Assembly (NCBI GenBank): GCA_019118935.1
Contig: DWXY01000042.1
Coordinates: 1 to 59,085, forward strand
Length of the DNA: 59,085 nt
Origin: Candidatus Oscillibacter pullicola
Lineage (GTDB): Bacteria; Bacillota; Clostridia; Oscillospirales; Oscillospiraceae
Direction of reading: 5' to 3'
Below are positions 51,808-59,085 of the stretch, piece by piece. The notes below the pieces were generated by a model. It made no database searches. It was not told where the DNA came from and was given only the letters and a program-made list of their open reading frames with translations. The translations under genes were made by a program, and so were the position numbers. Every line of letters starts with the position of its first letter. The first letter of the stretch is position 1.

Positions 51808-52944
51808 TCAGGCCTCCTGCCGGAAGCAGCGCCCCTCCACCCGGGCGCCCAGGCGGCTGAACAGCTCGTTGGTGATGGTGCCGGCGTTTTCCGCCAGCTC
51901 CTCCGCGTAGATGACGCAGTCTCCCTGGCGGCCGATGAACACCGCCTCGTCCCCCACCCGGACATCTTCAATGCCGGTGACGTCCAGCATCAGCTGGTCC
52001 ATGCAGACCCGGCCGATGCCCTGGGCGTACTGTCCCCGGACGATGGCCCGCAGCTTTCCGCCGCTGAGGCAGCGGGGGATGCCGTCGGCGTAGCCGATGG
52101 AGACGGAGGCCACCTTGGTGGGCCGCTCCGCCCGGAAGATCCGGCCGTAGCTCACCGTCTCCCCGGGTCCGATCTCCCGCACAGAGGTGATCCGGGCCTT
52201 CAGGGTCATGACCGGCATGGGCTGCAGGTCCTCCCGCAGGTAGTCCGCCGGGCTGCTCTTGACGCCGAACATCAAAATGCCCAGGCGGGCGTAGTCATAG
52301 GCGTACTCCGGGTAGTTCACCGCCGCATAGCTGCTCAGGAGGTGAACCGTCCCCAGCTCCACGCCCCGGGCCCGGAGGGCCTCCACCACGCTTTTGAAGG
52401 TCTCCGCCTGCCGGCGGGAAAAGGCCACATGCTCCTCCTCGTCCGTGTCCGCCACGCAGAGGTGGGAGTAGATGCCGGTGACCTGCAGGACGCCGTTCTC
52501 ATACACCCGCTGGATGGCGTCCAGGTCCTCCGGCAGGAATCCGATGCGGTGCATGCCTGTGTCCACCGCGATATGTACCTTGAGGCGCACGCCGTTCTCC
52601 CGGCAGTAAGCCTCCAGCTGGGCTGCGTGGTCCGGGCAGGTGGCGGTCTGGGTCAGGCCGTGCTCCGCCAGCAGGTGGAAATACGCCGGGGCGCTGTATC
52701 CCAGGATCAGGATCTCCCCCTGAATGCCGGCCTCCCGCAGCTGGACCGCCTCGTCCAGCGTGGCGGTGGCAAAATGGCGGATGCCCAGCTCCCACAGCTG
52801 GGCGGCCACCGCCCGCGCCCCGTGTCCGTAAGCGTCCGCCTTCACCACGCCCATGATCCGGCAGCCCGCCGGCAGAAGGCTCTGGTAGCGCCGGATGTTG
52901 TGGGCAAGCGCCTCCCTGTCCAATTCGATCCAAGTCCGATTCAT
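51808..52944 (-). CDS. alr: Alanine racemase
   Basis: 378 residues. The PLP lysine is Lys35 in VVKADAYGHGA; the second catalytic base is the Tyr in SIGYADGIPR; other motifs are HIAVDTGMHRIGF and GRVCMDQLMLDV. It interconverts L- and D-alanine for peptidoglycan. It is the first gene of the alr-hydrolase-nhaC run. Confidence 0.96.
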   Translation of the reverse strand: MNRTWIELDREALAHNIRRYQSLLPAGCRIMGVVKADAYGHGARAVAAQLWELGIRHFATATLDEAVQLREAGIQGEILILGYSAPAYFHLLAEHGLTQTATCPDHAAQLEAYCRENGVRLKVHIAVDTGMHRIGFLPEDLDAIQRVYENGVLQVTGIYSHLCVADTDEEEHVAFSRRQAETFKSVVEALRARGVELGTVHLLSSYAAVNYPEYAYDYARLGILMFGVKSSPADYLREDLQPMPVMTLKARITSVREIGPGETVSYGRIFRAERPTKVASVSIGYADGIPRCLSGGKLRAIVRGQYAQGIGRVCMDQLMLDVTGIEDVRVGDEAVFIGRQGDCVIYAEELAENAGTITNELFSRLGARVEGRCFRQEA

Positions 52945-53148
52945 CTATCTCCCTGCCGCCGCGGTGCGGCGGCGCTCCCTTCCTCAAGTTCTTGGCCTCT
53001 CCAAGAGGTCGTACCAATGGCAATTTTTTTCAGGATACCCGAAGTCTGCCAAAAAAGCAAGTTTTCTGCAAGTTTTTTTTCGTCCCTAAAACTTTTTGGA
53101 GGCCGTCCGCCGCTCTCTCCCACAGGCGGACTCGTCCCGCTTTTCCGG

Positions 53149-53176
53149 TTGATTCTTTCCAATTCTGTGCTATACT
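53149..53176 (+). promoter_or_regulatory. Promoter of serC
   Basis: TTGATT (53149-53154), 16-nt spacer, TATACT (53171-53176), about 72 nt before the start codon. Confidence 0.75.
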
Positions 53177-53248
53177 GGAAGAGGAAACAGACAGATGTCT
53201 GCGCGCCGATGCGAAACCCCAAAACAAAAAAGTTTGGAGGAAATGAGT

Positions 53249-54337
53249 ATGAAATACGGACGTACCTATAATTTCTCCGCCGGACCCGCCATGATGCCGG
53301 AGGAGGTCCTGGAGGAGATCGCCGCCGAGATGATGAACTACCGGGGCAGCGGCATGTGCGTCATGGAGATGAGCCACCGCTCCAAGGTCTTCCAGCAGAT
53401 CCGGGACGAGGCCGAGGCGGACCTGCGTCAGTTGATGGGCATTCCCGACAACTACAAGGTCCTGTTCGTCCAGGGCGGCGGCACCGTGCAGTTCGCCATG
53501 GTGCCCATGAACCTGATGAAGAACGGCGTGGCCTGCTATGTGGAGACCGGCAACTGGTCCAAGAAGGCCATCAAAGAGGCCCAGAAGTACGGCGAGGTGA
53601 AGATCGTCGCCTCTTCTGCGGACAAGAACTTCTCCTACATCCCCGACTGCTCCGATCTGGACATCCCCGACAACGCGGATTACGTCTATATCTGCGAGAA
53701 CGAGACCATCAACGGCGCCACCTATTTCCACCTGCCCAACACCAAGGGCAAGATCCTGGTGTCCGACCAGTCCTCCATGTTCCTCTCCCGTCCCTGCGAC
53801 GTCACCAAGTACGGCCTGATCTGGGCGGGCGTGCAGAAGAACGTGGGCCCCGCCGGCATGGCGGTGGTCATCGTCCGGGAGGACCTGCTGCGGGATGACC
53901 TGCCCCAGTTCGTGCCCACCTACATGAGCTACAAGACCCATGCGGACAACGACTCCCTGTACAACACTCCCAACTGCTGGGCCATCTACTGCTGCGGCAA
54001 GGTCTTCAAGTACCTGCTGGCAAACGGCGGCCTGGAGGCCATGAACAAGCGCAATGAGGAAAAGGCCGCGGTGCTGTACGACTTCCTGGACCAGAGCAAG
54101 TTCTTCACCGGCGCCGTCCGCAAGGAGGACCGGTCTCTCATGAACGTGCCCTTCGTCACCCCCAGCAAGGAGCAGGATGCCGACGTGGTGGCCGCCTCCA
54201 AGGCCGCCGGCTTCGACAACCTGAAGGGCCACAAGAGCGTGGGCGGCCTGCGGGCGTCCATCTACAACGCCATGCCCAAGGAGGGCGTGGAGGCCCTGGT
54301 GGAGTTTTTGAAGAAGTACGAGGCGGAGCACGCTTAA
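53249..54337 (+). CDS. serC: Phosphoserine aminotransferase
   Basis: 362 residues from the ATG at 53249 (TTGGAGG site). Family segments: YNFSAGPAMMPEEVLEE at the N terminus, VLFVQGGGTVQFAMVPMNL, SSMFLSRPCDVTKYGLIWAGVQKNVGPAG (PLP Lys in QKN), and GHKSVGGLRASIYNAMP. It makes phosphoserine from phosphohydroxypyruvate. The pathway's first enzyme, serA, follows after a 560-bp gene-free spacer. Confidence 0.97.
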   Translation: MKYGRTYNFSAGPAMMPEEVLEEIAAEMMNYRGSGMCVMEMSHRSKVFQQIRDEAEADLRQLMGIPDNYKVLFVQGGGTVQFAMVPMNLMKNGVACYVETGNWSKKAIKEAQKYGEVKIVASSADKNFSYIPDCSDLDIPDNADYVYICENETINGATYFHLPNTKGKILVSDQSSMFLSRPCDVTKYGLIWAGVQKNVGPAGMAVVIVREDLLRDDLPQFVPTYMSYKTHADNDSLYNTPNCWAIYCCGKVFKYLLANGGLEAMNKRNEEKAAVLYDFLDQSKFFTGAVRKEDRSLMNVPFVTPSKEQDADVVAASKAAGFDNLKGHKSVGGLRASIYNAMPKEGVEALVEFLKKYEAEHA

Positions 54338-54897
54338 AGAGGGGACTGCGTCCCCCTGTTGGATTCCCCCTCACCGCGTCGAAACGAACTGTGCTTTATT
54401 CGGTCCCGCCTTTGGCGAAACCGAACGCCGCTCCGTTTGTTTCTCCTTCCCCCACAAAAGCTGCGCTTTTGCGGGGCCCCCGATGGGGGCACTGGTGTGT
54501 GCGCCCCAAGGGCGCACGGGTCGGGGAATTTTCGGCAGGTACACGCCCTGCCGAAAATGATTAGAATTTATTCTTTCGCCGGAGGCGAAAGAACTGGGGA
54601 AACCGGATGGTTTCCCCTAGCCCTCTTTCTTGTGTGGGGCGGGAGTGGAGTGGAGCACGACAGGTCGTCTCTCCACTCTTCACTCTCAACTCTCCACTCT
54701 GGCGGAGCCAGATGCTCCGCCTCCTCCCTTCCTGCGGTGGAGTCCATGAAGTCCGGCAGACTGCGGCGAACGCATCTCCTTTCTCCTAGCTTCTAACTCC
54801 ACCCTCATGGAGGCGCCTGTCCCCCAATGGGCGTTTGGGTTTTCCGACATTGGCACCCCTGGGGTGTGCCGGAAATGTATGAAAAGGGGTATTACAT
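54338..54897 (+). other. Gene-free 560-bp serC-serA spacer with several hairpins
   Basis: No credible gene. Besides copy A of the structured repeat, it has perfect hairpins at 54499-54517 (GTGCGCCC/GGGCGCAC), 54528-54558 (12 bp, ATTTTCGGCAGG) and 54571-54593 (TTCTTTCGCC/GGCGAAAGAA). A CT-rich stretch with repeated CTCCACTCT-like words follows at about 54665-54705. This looks like an accumulation of repetitive elements. The serA promoter was not found with confidence. Confidence 0.6.
54376..54480 (+). repeat. Structured intergenic repeat, copy A
   Basis: Starts GCGTCG (54376-54381); hairpin 1 (54399-54410 with 54414-54425, internal CC/AA mismatch); tail ending CTCCTTCCCCCAC; hairpin 2 CAAAAGC/GCTTTTG (54455-54461 with 54465-54471); ends CGGGGCCCC. 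The flanks match copies B and C, while both stems are different sequences. It begins 38 bp after the serC stop. Confidence 0.7.
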
Positions 54898-55809
54898 ATG
54901 GCATTGAGAGTTTTGGTTACCGACGGCATGGACGCCGGCGCGATGGAACAGCTGCGCAAGGATGGATACGAAGTCGTCGAGCAGTTCTATGAGCCCGATC
55001 AGCTGGGCGCGGCCCTGCGGGACTTCGACGTGGTCATCATCCGCAGCGCCACCAAGATCAAGGAGCCGCAGATCGACGCCGCTGCAGGCAGCCGCCTGAA
55101 GCTCATCATCCGGGCCGGTGTCGGCGTGGACAACATCGCGGTCAAATACGCAGAGGAACACGGCATCCAGGTGAAGAACACGCCCCGCGCCTCCTCCAAC
55201 GCGGTGGCGGAGCTGGCCCTGGCCCTGCTGTTCTCCTGCGCCCGGAACATCTCCATCGCGGGCCACACCATGCGGGAGAACAAGTGGGAGAAGAAAGCCT
55301 ACTCCAAGGGCTTTGAGCTCTCCGGCAAGACCATGGGCGTCATCGGCTACGGCCGGATCGGCCAGCTGGTGGGCGCCAAGGGCCAGGCCCTGGGCATGAA
55401 CGTGCTGTCCGTGGTCCACCGCAACAAGCCGGAGGGCTGCGAGTGCGAGACCATGCACTTCGTCACCATGGACGAGCTGCTCTCCCAGTCCGACATCATC
55501 GTCCTCTGCGCCCCCAGCGGCGACAAGCCCCTGGTGGATGCGGAGTCCCTGGCCAAGATGAAGGACGGCGTGGTGATCGTCAACGTCTCCCGGGGCGCCA
55601 ACGTGGACGAGGCCGCCCTGCTGGACGCTCTGAACTCCGGCAAGGTCAAGGCCGCCGGCCTGGACGTGTGGCTGAGCGAGAAGGACCCCAACTGGGCCCT
55701 GGCCTCCCACCCGGCCGTCTCCTGCACGCCTCACATCGGCGCGGGCACCAAGGAAGCCCAGAAACGCATCGGCGCGGAATTGGTGGACATTGTAGAGAAC
55801 TTCGGCTGA
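54898..55809 (+). CDS. serA: D-3-phosphoglycerate dehydrogenase, short form
   Basis: 303 residues, without the C-terminal ACT regulatory domain of long forms. NAD motif VIGYGRIGQLVGAK; catalytic Arg in VNVSRGAN, Glu in WLSEKDPN and His in CTPHIGAGT; the FSCARNISIAG region is typical. It oxidises 3-phosphoglycerate to phosphohydroxypyruvate, the substrate of serC. AAAGGGG lies before the ATG. Without ACT it should not show classical serine feedback. Confidence 0.93.
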   Translation: MALRVLVTDGMDAGAMEQLRKDGYEVVEQFYEPDQLGAALRDFDVVIIRSATKIKEPQIDAAAGSRLKLIIRAGVGVDNIAVKYAEEHGIQVKNTPRASSNAVAELALALLFSCARNISIAGHTMRENKWEKKAYSKGFELSGKTMGVIGYGRIGQLVGAKGQALGMNVLSVVHRNKPEGCECETMHFVTMDELLSQSDIIVLCAPSGDKPLVDAESLAKMKDGVVIVNVSRGANVDEAALLDALNSGKVKAAGLDVWLSEKDPNWALASHPAVSCTPHIGAGTKEAQKRIGAELVDIVENFG

Positions 55810-55828
55810 TCAGCATTCCCGCTCAAAT

Positions 55829-55861
55829 GCCCCTCCCGTGAAAACGGGAGGGGCGTTTTTC
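55829..55861 (+). terminator. Terminator after serA
   Basis: A 10-bp stem GCCCCTCCCG/CGGGAGGGGC (55829-55838 with 55845-55854) followed by a six-T run. Confidence 0.92.
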
Positions 55862-55923
55862 TGTGCTGTCTTCCCCGTTTTTTCTTTTTCCGCAAATTTT
55901 TCCTATATTTTTATAGTTTTTTA

Positions 55924-55958
55924 ACTGCCATCTCTATTTACTTTTCAAGGTTGGCAGT
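55924..55958. promoter_or_regulatory. Inverted repeat ACTGCCA/TGGCAGT around the osmolyte operon promoter
   Basis: ACTGCCA (55924-55930) and TGGCAGT (55952-55958) are exact inverted copies 21 nt apart, one upstream of the -35 box and one in the spacer. This position fits an operator for the GntR-type regulator encoded downstream. Binding is inferred. Confidence 0.5.
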
Positions 55959-55965
55959 GTATAAT
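55937..55965 (+). promoter_or_regulatory. Promoter of the regulator-opuC operon
   Basis: TTTACT (55937-55942), 17-nt spacer, TATAAT (55960-55965), 36 nt before the TTG start. Confidence 0.8.
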
Positions 55966-56000
55966 AGGGACCATACAATCGCGGAACAGAAGGTGATGGC

Positions 56001-56630
56001 TTGAGGCAGGCAGTTGTCCCGGCCCAGTATCTGCAGATCGCTTTGGATCTGGCCACCCGCATCGCCCAGGGCGAGCTGGCGGAGGGCAGCCGGATTTACG
56101 GCCGGTCGGTGCTGGCGTCGGAGTACGGGGTATCCCCGGAGACGATCCGCAAGGCCCTGCGGCTGCTGGCGGACATGAAGGTGGTGGACGTGAAGCCCCA
56201 GAGCGGGGCCGTGGTCCTCTCCGCCGACAGTGCCCGCCGGTACATCGAAAACTTCTCCGAGGATGCGGACATCCACTCCCTGCGCCTTCAGCTGAAGGCG
56301 CTGCTGGCGGAGTCCGCCGAGGTGAACCGGCGCATGGCGGACACCGTGTCGGCCCTGGTAAAAGGACAGGACACATTTGCTGCGGCCGGTCAGCCCCTCC
56401 CCAACTACGAGGTCCCTGTCCCCAAGGACTCCCCCCTCATCGGCAAAAGCATCGGGGAGCTGAAATTCTGGCAGTCCACCGGCGGCACCATCGTGGCCAT
56501 CCGGCGGGGCCAGACGGTGATCCTCTCCCCCGGCCCCTATGCCGAGCTGTACAGCGGTGACGTCATCATCCTGGTGGGAAGCCCCAGCGCCGCAGAGGCC
56601 GCCCACCGGCTAGTAACGACAAAGGAGTGA
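56001..56630 (+). CDS. BusR-like GntR regulator with RCK_C domain
   Basis: 209 residues from a TTG at 56001 with AAGGTGA upstream. Residues 1-75 are a GntR winged helix (EGSRIYGRSVLASEYGVSPETIRKALRLLADMKVV), about 85-115 a coiled coil, and 130-207 an RCK_C (TrkA-C) domain (SPLIGKSIGELKFWQSTGGTIVAIRRG...GDVIILVGS). This order is that of BusR, which in streptococci and lactococci represses a glycine betaine transporter when c-di-AMP binds RCK_C. The transporter genes follow 10 bp later, in agreement. Ligand inferred from homology. Confidence 0.9.
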   Translation: MRQAVVPAQYLQIALDLATRIAQGELAEGSRIYGRSVLASEYGVSPETIRKALRLLADMKVVDVKPQSGAVVLSADSARRYIENFSEDADIHSLRLQLKALLAESAEVNRRMADTVSALVKGQDTFAAAGQPLPNYEVPVPKDSPLIGKSIGELKFWQSTGGTIVAIRRGQTVILSPGPYAELYSGDVIILVGSPSAAEAAHRLVTTKE

Positions 56631-56640
56631 AGGCAGCGAT

Positions 56641-57750
56641 ATGATCCAGTTTGAACACGTCTCCAAGAGCTATGGCAAGACCCCGGTCCTCAAGGACCTG
56701 AACTTCACCATTCCCGACGGACAGTTCGTGGTCCTGATCGGCCCCTCCGGCTGCGGCAAGACCACCACCATGAAGATGATCAACCGCCTGCTGGAGCCCG
56801 ATTCCGGCACCATCCGCATCGACGGGCAGGACATCCACTCCCAGGACAAGGTGGAGCTGCGGCGGCACATCGGCTATGTGATCCAGCAGATCGGCCTGTT
56901 CCCCAACATGACCGTGGCCCAGAACATCTGCGTGGTCCCCAAGCTGCTGAAGTACGACAAGGCCCGGTGCGATGAGATCGTCCAGGAGATGCTGCAGCTG
57001 GTCCACATGGAACAGTCCGCCAACAAATATCCTTCCGAACTCTCTGGCGGCCAGCAGCAGCGCATCGGCGTGCTGCGGGCCCTGGCAGCCTCTCCCCCCA
57101 TCGTGCTGATGGATGAGCCCTTCTCCGCTCTGGACCCCTTGACCCGGGAGTCCCTGCAGGATGAAGTGAAGAATCTGCAGCAGAAGCTGAACAAGACCAT
57201 CGTCTTCGTCAGCCATGACATGAGCGAGGCGCTGAAGCTGGCGGACATCATCATCTTCATGGCCGCCGGCGAGATCGTCCAGATGGCCTCCCCCGAGGAG
57301 ATGCTGGAGCATCCCGCCAACGACCTGGTCCGCACCTTCATGGGCAAGCACACGCCGGACACCGCCCCCTCCAAAGTGGAGAGCTTCATGCGCACCAATG
57401 TGTTCAGCGTCCGGAAGGACCGCGGCGTGCTGGAGTGCGCCGAGCGCATGGCCCGGGGCAGCGTGGACACCCTGCTGGTCACAGACGAGCAGAACCGGTA
57501 CTTAGGCACCATCTCCATCGGTGACATCCGCCACTGGGGCCGGGAGCTCACCAGCATCGAGCCTCTGATCCGACAGACCGCCCGGACCGTCCGGGTGGGG
57601 GACGAGGCCAAGGAGAGCTTCGACTACCTGCTGGACTCCGGCGCCAACTATGTGGTGGTGCTGAACGCGGACGACACCATCGCCGGCATCGTCACCAAAA
57701 CCAGCGTGGCCCGCAGCGTGGCGGAGAATCTGTGGGGTGAGGCCAAATGA
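56641..57750 (+). CDS. opuCA: Osmolyte ABC transporter ATP-binding protein with CBS pair
   Basis: 369 residues. Walker A GPSGCGKTT (34-42), Q loop, signature LSGGQQQR (about 134), Walker B IVLMDEPF, then a CBS pair (about 250-365: MRTNVFSVRKDRGVLECAERMARG... and ARTVRVGDEAKESFDYLLDSG). It powers uptake of glycine betaine, carnitine or choline. CBS domains of OpuCA bind c-di-AMP in some Firmicutes. It overlaps the next gene by 4 bp. Confidence 0.94.
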   Translation: MIQFEHVSKSYGKTPVLKDLNFTIPDGQFVVLIGPSGCGKTTTMKMINRLLEPDSGTIRIDGQDIHSQDKVELRRHIGYVIQQIGLFPNMTVAQNICVVPKLLKYDKARCDEIVQEMLQLVHMEQSANKYPSELSGGQQQRIGVLRALAASPPIVLMDEPFSALDPLTRESLQDEVKNLQQKLNKTIVFVSHDMSEALKLADIIIFMAAGEIVQMASPEEMLEHPANDLVRTFMGKHTPDTAPSKVESFMRTNVFSVRKDRGVLECAERMARGSVDTLLVTDEQNRYLGTISIGDIRHWGRELTSIEPLIRQTARTVRVGDEAKESFDYLLDSGANYVVVLNADDTIAGIVTKTSVARSVAENLWGEAK

Positions 57751-58412
57751 GCGGATTTCTGAACACCATTCAGACACTCTTTGCGGACTACGGTGCGGAG
57801 CTGCTGAAGGCGATCGGTGTGCACACGGCGTTCGTGGCAGTCTCGGTGCTCATCGGCTTTGCGGTTGGCCTGGTGCTGGGAGTCCTCCTCTCCCGGGTTC
57901 CCCGGTGGCTCTCCGGCATCATTATCCCGGTGCTCTCCATCTTTCAGACCATTCCCGGTCTAGTGTTCATTGGTGTGCTGTTCATCTGGTGGGGCGGCAT
58001 CTATCCGACGGTGATCGTGGCTCTCAGCGTATACGCCATGTTCCCGGTTTTGAAGAATACCTACACCGGCATTCTGGAAGTAGACAGTCAATACATCGAA
58101 GCCGCCCGGGGCTGTGGGATGTCCCCTTTCCAAACCCTGGTGCGGGTGGAGTTGCCCCTGGCCATGCCGGTGATCATTGCCGGACTGCGGATGGCCACCA
58201 TCTACACGGTCTCCTGGGCGGTGCTGGCTTCCATGATCGGTCTGGGTGGCCTGGGCAACTTTGTCTATCGGGGCACCAGCTCCAACAACAACACCCTGAT
58301 CCTGCTGGGCGCCATTCCGGCCGCCCTGCTGGCTATCCTCTTCGGGGCGGTCATTGATTTGCTTCAGAAGAAGGTCACCCCCCGTGGCCTGCGGAAGGAG
58401 GCGGGCAAATGA
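57747..58412 (+). CDS. opuCB: Osmolyte ABC transporter permease
   Basis: 221 residues with five or six membrane helices and the EAA-type loop EAARGCGMSPFQTLVRVELPLAMPVI. It starts inside the opuCA stop (ATGA) and its own stop overlaps the next start, so the operon is translationally coupled. Confidence 0.93.
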   Translation: MSGFLNTIQTLFADYGAELLKAIGVHTAFVAVSVLIGFAVGLVLGVLLSRVPRWLSGIIIPVLSIFQTIPGLVFIGVLFIWWGGIYPTVIVALSVYAMFPVLKNTYTGILEVDSQYIEAARGCGMSPFQTLVRVELPLAMPVIIAGLRMATIYTVSWAVLASMIGLGGLGNFVYRGTSSNNNTLILLGAIPAALLAILFGAVIDLLQKKVTPRGLRKEAGK

Positions 58413-59085
58413 GCTGGGACCTGATCTTCCAACACCTGTTTATCGTGCTGGCAGCCAGCCTGCTGTCCATTGCAGTCGGCCTTCCTCTGGGCATCTGGGC
58501 CTATGTATCCAAAGTGGCCCGGCCGGTGATCCTGCGGATTGTGGACCTGCTGCAAACCATCCCCTCCCTGGCGCTCCTGGGAATCATCATGGTAGTCCTG
58601 GACCCGGGCAAGCTGACGGTCATCACCGGCATCACCCTGTACTCCCTGCTGCCCATCGTGCGGAACACCTGCCTGGGTCTTCAGGAGGTGGACCCCGGCG
58701 TGAAGGAGGCCGCCCGGGGCATGGGCATGAGCAAGCCCTACCGGGTCCTGATGGTGGAGTTTCCCCTGGCCTTCCCCACCGTGTTCACCGGTATCCGCAT
58801 TGCAGTTGTCAACGCCATCGGCACCGCCGTGTTCGCAGCCTTCGTGGGCGGCGGCGGCCTGGGCGGCGTCATCACCCAGGCCATCCGGATCTCGGACATG
58901 GGGCAGCTGCTGGCCGCCACCGGTGTTCTGATGGTCATTGCTGTGGTCCTGGACCTAGTGATGAGCTGGTTTGAGGGGCAGATGCGCAAAAGCCGGGGCG
59001 GTTCAAAGAAAATGTGGATCCCGGTTGCCCTGATCGTGGCTGCCTTCATCGCTCTGCTGCCCTATGGCCAGAGCGGCACCGGTGA
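58409..59085 (+). CDS. Second osmolyte permease, probably fused to a substrate-binding domain, cut by the window end
   Basis: 225 residues visible from the ATG at 58409, no stop before the edge. The permease domain (about 1-200) has EAARGMGMSKPYRVLMVEFPLAFPTVFTG and five membrane helices. After a Lys/Arg/Gly linker it enters another hydrophobic helix WIPVALIVAAFIALLPYG, as in permease-binding-protein fusions where a signal-anchor helix leads to the extracellular osmolyte-binding domain. That domain would be outside the window, so the fusion is inferred. Confidence 0.9.
   Translation, partial: MSWDLIFQHLFIVLAASLLSIAVGLPLGIWAYVSKVARPVILRIVDLLQTIPSLALLGIIMVVLDPGKLTVITGITLYSLLPIVRNTCLGLQEVDPGVKEAARGMGMSKPYRVLMVEFPLAFPTVFTGIRIAVVNAIGTAVFAAFVGGGGLGGVITQAIRISDMGQLLAATGVLMVIAVVLDLVMSWFEGQMRKSRGGSKKMWIPVALIVAAFIALLPYGQSGTG

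Noticed and set aside
49245-51860. Plus-strand frame opposite nhaC and the alpha/beta hydrolase
   Set aside because: Shadow that spans two minus-strand genes and their gap; the protein is rich in His, Gln and Asp without recognisable domains.
46553-52944. Vancomycin-resistance cluster (VanH-like enzyme plus alanine racemase)
   Set aside because: The two genes are 4 kb apart on opposite strands and there is no VanA/B ligase, VanX, VanT membrane domain or VanRS pair.
54359-54796. Possible 145-codon gene between serC and serA
   Set aside because: It crosses the structured repeat and three hairpins, has no ribosome binding site and no protein-like composition.

Overview
This is a GC-rich 59 kb chromosomal window. 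Gene content and order point to an anaerobic Firmicute of the Clostridia, most likely the Oscillospiraceae (Oscillibacter, Dysosmobacter, Flavonifractor or Lawsonibacter type): a T-box before leuS, a CD1247-type zinc-ribbon protein, a DUF3343/YedE/TusA selenium cluster, an SLH-domain protein, CsaB and a short ACT-less SerA. That placement is an inference from gene content; no marker such as 16S rRNA is present. Nearly all of the window is ordinary core chromosome. The exception is the left edge, which is the integrase end of an integrated element abutting the 3' end of a tRNA-Gln(CUG) gene.

Layout. 1-1.5 kb: end of the mobile element and tRNA-Gln. 1.6-6.5 kb (minus): a zinc-ribbon/Sel1-repeat protein, TtcA and cardiolipin synthase. 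6.6-11.2 kb: nicotinate phosphoribosyltransferase (minus) divergent from a secreted protein, type II pantothenate kinase, an HD hydrolase and a Cys-containing small protein (plus). 11.3-14.8 kb: CD1247-like protein, EF-P, YqeG, a GH18-like protein, ribosomal protein S21 and an unknown protein. 15-17.8 kb: leuS with T-box leader and promoter. 17.8-23.6 kb (minus): the operon yhbY, GNAT, nadD-yqeK fusion, two tandem LCP proteins and rsfS. 23.7-25.3 kb (minus): rph, a small membrane protein and rdgB. 26-31.2 kb (minus): smc, two small zinc-ribbon membrane proteins and ftsY. 31.4-33.1 kb (plus): the selenium-type cluster. 33.2-38.7 kb: TepA-like protease, then proB, proA and proC with small membrane proteins and a DHFR-like protein. 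38.8-47.6 kb: SLH-anchored 5'-nucleotidase, hydantoinase, two D-2-hydroxyacid dehydrogenases (one VanH-like) and a glycosyltransferase-CsaB fusion. 47.6-52.9 kb (minus): ClC channel, NhaC antiporter, alpha/beta hydrolase and alanine racemase. 53.2-55.8 kb (plus): serC and serA. 56-59 kb (plus): a BusR-like regulator and an OpuC-type osmolyte ABC transporter that runs off the end.

The genes form recognisable modules: NAD and CoA synthesis (pncB, nadD, coaW), proline synthesis (proBAC), serine synthesis (serC, serA), translation (leuS, efp, rsfS, yhbY, rpsU), chromosome segregation and targeting (smc, ftsY), and cell surface (two LCP ligases, CsaB pyruvyltransferase, SLH protein, VanH-like enzyme, alanine racemase).

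The most unusual non-gene signal is a family of three intergenic structured repeats of about 105 bp, at 25841-25942, 27500-27611 and 54376-54480. Each follows a stop codon and carries two hairpins whose stem sequences differ between copies while base pairing is kept. One copy sits between two near-identical 73-bp copies of the 3' end of smc, as though the element had landed in smc and the gene end had been restored by duplication.
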